From: Glacieibacterium sp965200405
GTDB taxonomy: Bacteria; Pseudomonadota; Alphaproteobacteria; Sphingomonadales; Sphingomonadaceae
Assembly (NCBI RefSeq): GCF_965200405.1
Contig: NZ_OZ241356.1
Location: 434,001-498,000 of the forward strand
Direction of reading: 5' to 3'
DNA: 64,000 nt
The notes under the pieces: model-generated
Told to the model about the DNA's origin: nothing
The model's database searches: none
Seen by the model: only the letters and a program-made list of their open reading frames with translations
Shown here: positions 58,678 through 64,000 of the stretch, piece after piece
Numbering within the stretch: position 1 is the stretch's first letter
Layout: each line of letters starts with the position of its first letter
Translations under genes and position numbers: made by a program

Positions 58678-59686
58678 ATTCAGCCTGCTTCAACGGACGA
58701 CCGGCGACGGTCGCGCGGGCGACGCCTTCAGCGATTGCCGGCGGCGGCGCGGGCCGGTTGGGATTGGGCGGCGCGACCGTCGGCTGCAGGCGCGAGATAT
58801 AGAACCACGCCTGGGTCTCGTCCGACAGGTTGATCGCAGCGTGGACCGTCTTGCCGTTCGGCGGTGCGACGAAACCGGAGTTGATCGGCCACGGCCGGAT
58901 CTCGCTGCCGAGCTGCATCACCGCCGAACCGTCCGTCACCTTGACCCAGGCTTCCTCCTGTCCGGGCGTGTGCGCGTGCGCTCCGGCGATCGTCCTCGGC
59001 GCCATATAGACGATGTACATATGGTCGGTCGGGTACAGCCCGTCGGCTCCCAGGAAGACGTATTTGGCGAAGTTCGACCAATGGACGTTGCGCTCGGTCA
59101 TCGCCAGCGCATCGACGTCGCGCACCAATATGCCGTCGCGCGGCTTGACCTCGGGCTCCAGGATGCGCGTCAGCATGATCATCCGCAGCGGCGCACCGTC
59201 GCCGGTGACCAGGCGGTGGACCTGGTTCGGCGGGATCAGCACGGCGCTGTGCGCCTTGAGCATCCAGAAGTTCTTGCCGTCGTCGAGCCGCGCGTTACCG
59301 CTTTCGACGTAAAGCATGACCTGCTGCGGCACGGCCGCGAGCGTCGTCGCATTGCTCGCGGGCATCTCGGCGTAGGCGATTTCCTTGTGGTAATAGAGCG
59401 CGGCGCCGTTCGCGGGGGGATTGTCGGGATCACCCTCCTTCAGGATCGAACGCGTGTAGATCACGTCGCGCCAGATGTGCGGCGTCGATCTGGCGGCATC
59501 GCCGACGTAGCGGTCGACCGCGATCCCTGCAGCCTCGTTCGATGGCGGCTCGCGCGGCGTGGTCGGGCCTTGCGGTATCATCTGCTTGGGTGCAGGCGGC
59601 GCGAGCGGATCGGGCGTCTGCGCCGAGGCCGCATATTGGCCCAGCAGCGCGAGCAAAGCGGCGGCGCCAAGTTTGATCTGTTTCAT
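58664..59686 (-). CDS. Secreted cupin-domain protein
   Basis: 340 residues from ATG 59686, preceded by a G-run and coding for a signal peptide 'LGAAALLALLGQYAASAQ'. Two cupin-like halves: the first with 'QQVMLYVESGNARLDDGK' and 'VLIPPNQVHRLVTGD', the second with 'AGAHAHTPGQEEAWVKVTDG' whose His-x-His and Glu would bind a metal. Function unknown; its pairing with the PQQ dehydrogenase suggests a role in periplasmic sugar or sugar-acid binding or isomerisation. The frame is open upstream to 59812 but without a leader. Confidence 0.82.
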   Translation of the reverse strand: MKQIKLGAAALLALLGQYAASAQTPDPLAPPAPKQMIPQGPTTPREPPSNEAAGIAVDRYVGDAARSTPHIWRDVIYTRSILKEGDPDNPPANGAALYYHKEIAYAEMPASNATTLAAVPQQVMLYVESGNARLDDGKNFWMLKAHSAVLIPPNQVHRLVTGDGAPLRMIMLTRILEPEVKPRDGILVRDVDALAMTERNVHWSNFAKYVFLGADGLYPTDHMYIVYMAPRTIAGAHAHTPGQEEAWVKVTDGSAVMQLGSEIRPWPINSGFVAPPNGKTVHAAINLSDETQAWFYISRLQPTVAPPNPNRPAPPPAIAEGVARATVAGRPLKQAEYGPR

Positions 59687-59834
59687 GATCCCCCCAATTT
59701 TTAAGGAAGCATCGCCCTCGCGGTCGAGCCTGTCCAGCGCAAAGCTGCGCACCACAGGCGCGGCGCGGCCGGCGTTCTCACTATGCGAAGGAAGCGGCCT
59801 TTCGCAGGCCATCCGGCTCCTCTAAGCATTGGTC

Positions 59835-61052
59835 ATGACGGCGGCGACGACCAGATTTTGGGCGGCAAGCTTGGTGGCCGCATGGCTCGCCGCGGCGGCA
59901 CCACTGCAGGCGGGCCAGACCCTTCATGCCTATATCGGCACCAACACGCCGTCACGCGCGGCGCCACAGGGCGAGACGCGATTGCCATCGACCAACGACG
60001 CCTCGCATGGCCGGGGCATCTATCTGGTCGATGTCGATGCGGCGACGGGCGCGCTCTCGAACCTGCGGCTGGCGGCGGCGACGCGCTCACCGACCTGGCT
60101 GATCGTCGACCCGCGCCACGGTACACTGTACGCCGCCAATGAAACTGGCGACGGCACGGTCAGCGCCTTTCGCATCGATGCTGCCAGCGGGGCGCTGACC
60201 TTGTTGAACGCCAGGCCGAGCAAGGGCGCGCCGGTGTCGCTGGCGATCGATGCCTCCGGCAAATATGTGCTCGCCGCCAACTACGGGGGCGGCAGCGTCG
60301 CGGTGTTTCCGATCCAGCCGGATGGCTCGCTCGGCGACGCGAGCGACATCGTCCCCGCGATCAGCGAACGGACGCCGGCCCGCGCACCTTCGCCGTTCGA
60401 GCATGTCGATGACTATCCGTCGGCGTTCCACATGATCGGCTCCGATCACGGTGGCCGTTTCGTCTTCGCCAACGACGCGATGCAGGATCGCATCTTCGTC
60501 TGGCGGCTGGACGGCATGAGCGGCAGGCTGGTGCCGAACGACCCGGCATTTTTCGACGTGCCGCGTGGCCGCTTCCCACGGCATTTCGTCTTTTCCCCCG
60601 ACGATCGCTTTTTCTACAATCTGAACGAACGCGGTGGCGCGATCGATGTCTCCGCCGTGTCGGTGGTCGACGGGAACGTCCGGCTCCGCCCGATCGGCAG
60701 CGCACCGACGCTACCGACGAGCTATGAGGGCCGCAACGCGACCTCGGAGCTGTTGATGACTCGCGATGGGCGGTTTCTCTACGCGGCCAACCGGGGGCAT
60801 GAGACGATCGCGATGTTCCGGGCCGGCGGCGACGGCCGGCTGGTGCCGCTCGGTGAAATCGCGACCGAGGCGAGCCATCCGCGCAGCTTGACCTTCGACC
60901 CGAGCGAACGGTTCGTGTTCTCGCTAAACCAGCGCGGCGACCAGGTCGCGGCGTTCAGGATCGACCGCAAGACCGGTCGTCTCAGCTACACCGGGCATTC
61001 GCTCCTCGTCCCGAGCCCGAGCGCGATGGTCTTTGCGCCAGGCAGCCCTTGA
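59835..61052 (+). CDS. Periplasmic lactonase, 7-bladed beta-propeller (PF10282 type)
   Basis: 405 residues. Signal peptide 'FWAASLVAAWLAAAAPLQAG', then propeller repeats such as 'PTWLIVDPRHGTLYAANE', 'VSLAIDASGKYVLAANYGGG', 'PRHFVFSPDDRFFYNLNE' and 'PRSLTFDPSERFVFSLNQ', the 6-phosphogluconolactonase (Pgl) family pattern. A secreted member would hydrolyse unphosphorylated sugar lactones, the product of the neighbouring PQQ dehydrogenase. A TTG start at 59829 would add two residues. It is divergent from the cupin/PQQ operon across about 150 bases. Confidence 0.87.
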   Translation: MTAATTRFWAASLVAAWLAAAAPLQAGQTLHAYIGTNTPSRAAPQGETRLPSTNDASHGRGIYLVDVDAATGALSNLRLAAATRSPTWLIVDPRHGTLYAANETGDGTVSAFRIDAASGALTLLNARPSKGAPVSLAIDASGKYVLAANYGGGSVAVFPIQPDGSLGDASDIVPAISERTPARAPSPFEHVDDYPSAFHMIGSDHGGRFVFANDAMQDRIFVWRLDGMSGRLVPNDPAFFDVPRGRFPRHFVFSPDDRFFYNLNERGGAIDVSAVSVVDGNVRLRPIGSAPTLPTSYEGRNATSELLMTRDGRFLYAANRGHETIAMFRAGGDGRLVPLGEIATEASHPRSLTFDPSERFVFSLNQRGDQVAAFRIDRKTGRLSYTGHSLLVPSPSAMVFAPGSP

Positions 61053-61115
61053 GGTGACGAGGGAACTGGAGCCGGCGTTTCGAACCGAACCCGCTGGCGG
61101 ATCAAGGAGAGCCCG

Positions 61116-62222
61116 ATGTCCGGCAGCGCTTCCACGCCTCTCGACCCCCGCACCGGACGGTCGCGTCGGATGACGCTCGCCATCGGTGTGTGCGCGCTTG
61201 CGACCGCCGGAGCAGCGCCGCGCGACGTCGCCGACGTACGCGTTGTCCTTGCCCGAGCGCCGACCGCGACGATCCAGCAGGGCAGCCTCAAGGCGGTCAT
61301 CGCGCTGCCGGATCCGGACAAGGGCTTTTACCGCGGCACGCGGTTCGACTGGTCCGGGATGATCGTCGAGGTGCAGGCGGGCGGCACCCGGTTCTACGGT
61401 CCGTGGTTCGACGGCATCGCCGCCAATGTCCGTGACTTCATCGACAGCGGCACCACCCTGGTGGTCGGCCCGCAAACCTCGGCAACCGGACCCGCCGAGG
61501 AGTTCTTCGGTCCGGCAGCGGCTCCGGTGCCCGGTTACGGCGAGGCACCGGTCGGCGGGACCTTCATCAAGATCGGCGTCGGGCGGCTGCGCAAGGCGGA
61601 CGACAGGCCGTACGACAGGTTCCGCGGCTATAACGTCGTCGATGGCGGGACCTGGAAGGTTTCGCGGACGGGTAGCTCGGTCGCATTCCGGCAGGAGATT
61701 GTGCCCGACGCGGCGGGCTACGGCTACCGCTACGAGAAAACCGTTCGGCTCGCGCGCGGCGGCGTCCTCGAGATCGCGCACCGGCTGGTCAACACCGGAT
61801 CGAAGCGCGTCGTCACCGAGGTCTACAACCACAATTTCACGCGCTTCGACGATCGCGACATCGGACCGGAGGTCAGCGTCGAATACCCTTATCCACTGAC
61901 GAGCCCGACTTCGACGCCGCAACTTGCGGAGGTGGAGGGCTCGACGCTGCGCTACCGGAGCGGTCTTGCCGCCGGCGAACGCGTCACGCTGGCCCCCGAC
62001 GGCTTTACCCAGGATGCGCGAACCAGCGGCTTCACCATCAACGGGCCCGGCGGCGCGCAGGTCCATGCGAGTTCCGATACGCCGATCGTGAGTTCCCAAC
62101 TCTGGTCGGTGCGCACCGTCGTCTCGGTCGAGCCGTTCACCGCGATCGATCTCGCGCCCGGCGCCGAGAAGCGCTGGGTGTGGCGCTACAGCTTCAAGGC
62201 CGGAGACGCGCCCCGGCCCTGA
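61116..62222 (+). CDS. Aldose-1-epimerase (mutarotase)-like protein
   Basis: 368 residues with a leader-like segment 'MTLAIGVCALATAGAA' near residue 19 and a beta-sandwich of galactose-mutarotase type: 'DKGFYRGTRFDWSGMIVEV', 'FGPAAAPVPGYGEAPVGG', 'LEIAHRLVNTGSKRVVTEVYNHNFTR' (cut in the protein by normal strands), 'EPFTAIDLAPGAEKRWVWRY'. It is more like the uncharacterised secreted mutarotase-like proteins than GalM. It follows the lactonase by 63 bases; likely acts on sugars entering the oxidation module. Confidence 0.78.
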   Translation: MSGSASTPLDPRTGRSRRMTLAIGVCALATAGAAPRDVADVRVVLARAPTATIQQGSLKAVIALPDPDKGFYRGTRFDWSGMIVEVQAGGTRFYGPWFDGIAANVRDFIDSGTTLVVGPQTSATGPAEEFFGPAAAPVPGYGEAPVGGTFIKIGVGRLRKADDRPYDRFRGYNVVDGGTWKVSRTGSSVAFRQEIVPDAAGYGYRYEKTVRLARGGVLEIAHRLVNTGSKRVVTEVYNHNFTRFDDRDIGPEVSVEYPYPLTSPTSTPQLAEVEGSTLRYRSGLAAGERVTLAPDGFTQDARTSGFTINGPGGAQVHASSDTPIVSSQLWSVRTVVSVEPFTAIDLAPGAEKRWVWRYSFKAGDAPRP

Positions 62223-62273
62223 GCCTCGCCCTGCCCGCGCCGATCGCCGGCAAGGCAGTCGTGTCCGCAATGG

Positions 62274-62297
62274 CCGGGTGGGGATCGCCCCACCCGG
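62274..62297. terminator. Strong bidirectional hairpin
   Basis: CCGGGTGGGG and CCCCACCCGG form a perfect ten-base stem with an ATCG loop, between the stops of the convergent mutarotase-like (62222) and OmpA (62304) genes. Likely rho-independent or at least a strong stop for both; T-runs are short. Confidence 0.7.
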
Positions 62298-62303
62298 ACT
62301 ATC

Positions 62304-63167
62304 CTACAGGCCGTCGAGGCCCTTGCTGACCAGGATGTTGACGGCGACGCGGCGGTTCTGCGCCTTGCCCTCGGGGCTGTCGTTGCTGGCCAGCGGGTCG
62401 GCCTCGGCCATGCCGGTGGGGGTCAGCATACGGTACGGCTTCCAGTGGCAGGCCTGCTGGATGTAGTTGACGACGCGGCTCGCGCGCTTCTCGCTGAGCT
62501 GCTGGTTATACTCCTGCGGGCCGGTCGAGTCGGTATAGCCGACCACCAGGATCAGGGCGTTCTTCATCCCCTCGGCGGTCGACGTCGCGGCGCACAGGTC
62601 GGCGCGGGCCTGCGGCGACAGTTGCGCCTTGCCGGTGTCGAAGTTGACGCTCGTCGTGCCCTTGACGTTGTAATCGCCGATGTCGGCCATGCGGCCGCGC
62701 AGCGTGCCGGTCGCCGCAGTCTGCTCGTCGAAGCCCTGGGCGGTGCCGGTGTGGATCATCCTCGCGGTCTTGAAGTCGGTGTTGCGGAAGTTGACCTGGT
62801 CGGCGATCAGCGTCTCGCCGCCTTGCGACGTCTTGACGGCGACCGGCAGGCCGTTGAGCAGCGAGGTCAGCGACAGCTTGTTCCGGCCGAGACCGAGGAA
62901 GCCCTTGCTGGCGGTGATCTTAGTGGAATCGTTGATCGCGACTATCGTCTTGGTGCCGTCCTCGGCGGTGACCTGCATCTTGTCGCCGCTGCGTCCGGAG
63001 ATGACGCCCTTCAGATCGGGTCCCTTGGCCGCGGGCGCACCGGACATCGTCGTTCGCAGCTGGGTTACCGGCGCGCTGGTCTCCTGCGCCGACAACACTC
63101 CCGGCACCGCGATCGTCAGCGCCGACAGCAAGAAGAGGGTCTTGGGCCCCTTGGTAACGATGCTCAT
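62304..63167 (-). CDS. OmpA family protein
   Basis: 287 residues: signal peptide 'LFLLSALTIAVPGVLSAQ', a central domain with repeats of 'DLKGVISGRSGDKMQVT' type that looks like a small beta-barrel (OB-like), and a C-terminal OmpA peptidoglycan-binding domain, 'VNFDTGKAQLSPQARADL', 'VVGYTDSTGPQEYNQQLSEK', 'NDSPEGKAQNRRVAV'. The OmpA Asp and Arg that bind diaminopimelate are present. It has no N-terminal eight-stranded barrel, so it is periplasmic, tied to peptidoglycan. Confidence 0.9.
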   Translation of the reverse strand: MSIVTKGPKTLFLLSALTIAVPGVLSAQETSAPVTQLRTTMSGAPAAKGPDLKGVISGRSGDKMQVTAEDGTKTIVAINDSTKITASKGFLGLGRNKLSLTSLLNGLPVAVKTSQGGETLIADQVNFRNTDFKTARMIHTGTAQGFDEQTAATGTLRGRMADIGDYNVKGTTSVNFDTGKAQLSPQARADLCAATSTAEGMKNALILVVGYTDSTGPQEYNQQLSEKRASRVVNYIQQACHWKPYRMLTPTGMAEADPLASNDSPEGKAQNRRVAVNILVSKGLDGL

Positions 63168-63554
63168 TCGGCAGATCCTTCAAACAGGACTGGCTATTCC
63201 GGCCTGATCCTGCCGCCTCAGCGCGGCCAGATGTAACTTAAGGGCACGGAGCAACCAGTCGGTTCAGACTTGAAAGCGTAACCACGGCGTTCTTTTGAAA
63301 GCGCGCCATTCGGGCAGCACGCATGCTGAACATGAACGAGGCCGCCGTACGCTTGGTTGGCCCGGCGTTCCTTTCTGCTGTATGAACGCGGCACGGAGTC
63401 ACCATTTACCGTGGGTCATCCGGGTAAATCGTGCGGCGAGCCGTTGCCCTGCGTCGGCGAATGCGACGCGACCCGATACCGTCCTGCAAGTCGTTACGGA
63501 CGGATTCGACACGGCGATGTTGCGATATTGCTGCAGAGATGGTCCAATGGCGGC
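63168..63554. other. Divergent intergenic region before dapB
   Basis: 387 bases between ompA-like (minus) and dapB (plus). Open frames here (such as 63295-63624) overlap dapB in another frame and show no family features. Promoters for both genes must be here; I see no clear operator or RNA element. Confidence 0.5.
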
Positions 63555-64000
63555 ATGGCGGCAGACAGTAAGACGATCCGTGTCGGCGTCCTGGGGGCAG
63601 GCGGTAGAATGGGGCAGGCGGTGATCGCCGCCGTGCTCGCCGATCCGCGCCTCAAGCTGTCCGGGGCGATCGAGCGAGCCGGCCATGCCTCGGTCGGCAG
63701 CAAGCTCGGCGGTGGCCTGACCATCTGCTCCAATCCTGCTCCGCTGGCGCACGGCAGCGACGTGTTGATCGACTTCACCTCGCCCGACGCGCTGGAGGCG
63801 ACGCTCGACGCCGTCTGCGAGGGCAATGCTGCGCTGGTCGTCGGCACGACCGGGCTGGGGGCAGCGCACCACAAGATGCTCGACCGCGCCGCCCGCACCA
63901 CGGCGATCCTGCAATCGGCGAACACCAGCCTTGGCGTGACGCTGCTGATGAGCCTGGTACGCCAGGCGGCGGCATCGCTTGGCCCGGAATGGGATATCGA
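63555..64000 (+). CDS. dapB: 4-hydroxy-tetrahydrodipicolinate reductase DapB, N-terminal part
   Basis: The frame is open to the window end, giving 148 codons. ATG 63555 begins MAADSKTIRVGVLGAGGRMG with the nucleotide-binding GAGGRMGQ, then 'LIDFTSPDALEATLDA' and 'ALVVGTTGL', the conserved DapB sequence. DapB reduces the dihydrodipicolinate precursor in lysine and diaminopimelate synthesis. The catalytic His-His-Lys region lies beyond the window. It is a chromosomal housekeeping gene, which marks the right end of the accessory-rich stretch. Confidence 0.93.
   Translation, partial: MAADSKTIRVGVLGAGGRMGQAVIAAVLADPRLKLSGAIERAGHASVGSKLGGGLTICSNPAPLAHGSDVLIDFTSPDALEATLDAVCEGNAALVVGTTGLGAAHHKMLDRAARTTAILQSANTSLGVTLLMSLVRQAAASLGPEWDI

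Noticed and set aside
57364..58833. 489-codon plus-strand frame opposite the PQQ dehydrogenase
   Set aside because: Shadow frame without any family signature.
63295..63624. 109-codon plus-strand frame before dapB
   Set aside because: It runs into dapB in another frame and shows no family features.
1..64000. CRISPR arrays, tRNA or rRNA genes, phage integration sites
   Set aside because: I saw no regularly spaced direct repeats, tRNA-like cloverleaf, rRNA sequence, or integrase with flanking att repeats.

Overview
The window is a high-GC stretch of an alphaproteobacterium, most likely a member of the Sphingomonadales. The reasons are the many TonB-dependent receptors with an 'IVVTAQRR'-type TonB box, two PEP-CTERM proteins, Spinster-like MFS transporters in catabolic clusters, a DUF2946/TonB receptor/PepSY unit, and tightly packed operons with ATGA, GTGA and TTGA start/stop overlaps. 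The genus cannot be fixed from the sequence alone.

Bases 1-34500 form a large catabolic island made of several operons. From left to right: the 3' end of a TonB receptor with a nitrilase; an HMG-CoA-lyase-like aldolase with a class III CoA-transferase; a converging operon hyuA-hyuB-isochorismatase-gntR; an alpha/beta hydrolase and a TonB receptor; an alpha/beta hydrolase with an IclR regulator; a divergent operon of amidohydrolase, acyl-CoA ligase, FAD-linked oxidase and MFS transporter; a second isochorismatase with an acetoacetate-decarboxylase-like protein and a TonB receptor; an alpha/beta hydrolase, a small unknown protein and a methyltransferase; an MFS transporter; and an operon leuC-like, leuD-like, small HTH protein, alpha/beta hydrolase, ICL/PEP-mutase lyase, SDR. 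A luciferase-like flavin oxidoreductase diverges from this last operon. The island looks built to import, hydrolyse (nitrile, amide, ureide or ester), CoA-activate and cleave an unidentified branched or nitrogen-containing compound. Two sequence motifs tie parts of it together: GTATAC palindromes fitting the GntR/FadR consensus, before the HMGL operon and before leuCD, and a repeated CATATGTGTA near the IclR gene and the first hydrolase. Four hydrolase paralogues share a nucleophile elbow with His where Ser is expected.

Bases 34600-46830 hold msrA and a vitamin B12 locus. A cobalamin riboswitch precedes btuB-cobC-cobO-btuF-btuC-btuD-cobD-cobQ-cobT-cobS-phosphatase, and cobU lies divergently. 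Together they make an outer-membrane receptor, an ABC importer, corrinoid adenosylation and nucleotide-loop assembly. No corrin-ring synthesis genes are visible, so this reads as uptake and salvage.

Bases 46900-52300 carry a PEP-CTERM protein, a TonB receptor gene broken inside its signal peptide by an 846-bp IS5-family element, a divergent NikR-like regulator lacking two nickel ligands, and a PEP-CTERM protein with a defective metzincin motif. An AT-richer gap follows, then DUF2946, a siderophore-type receptor and a PepSY membrane protein. The end holds a periplasmic sugar-oxidation group (PQQ dehydrogenase, cupin, lactonase, mutarotase-like protein), an OmpA-family protein and the start of dapB.
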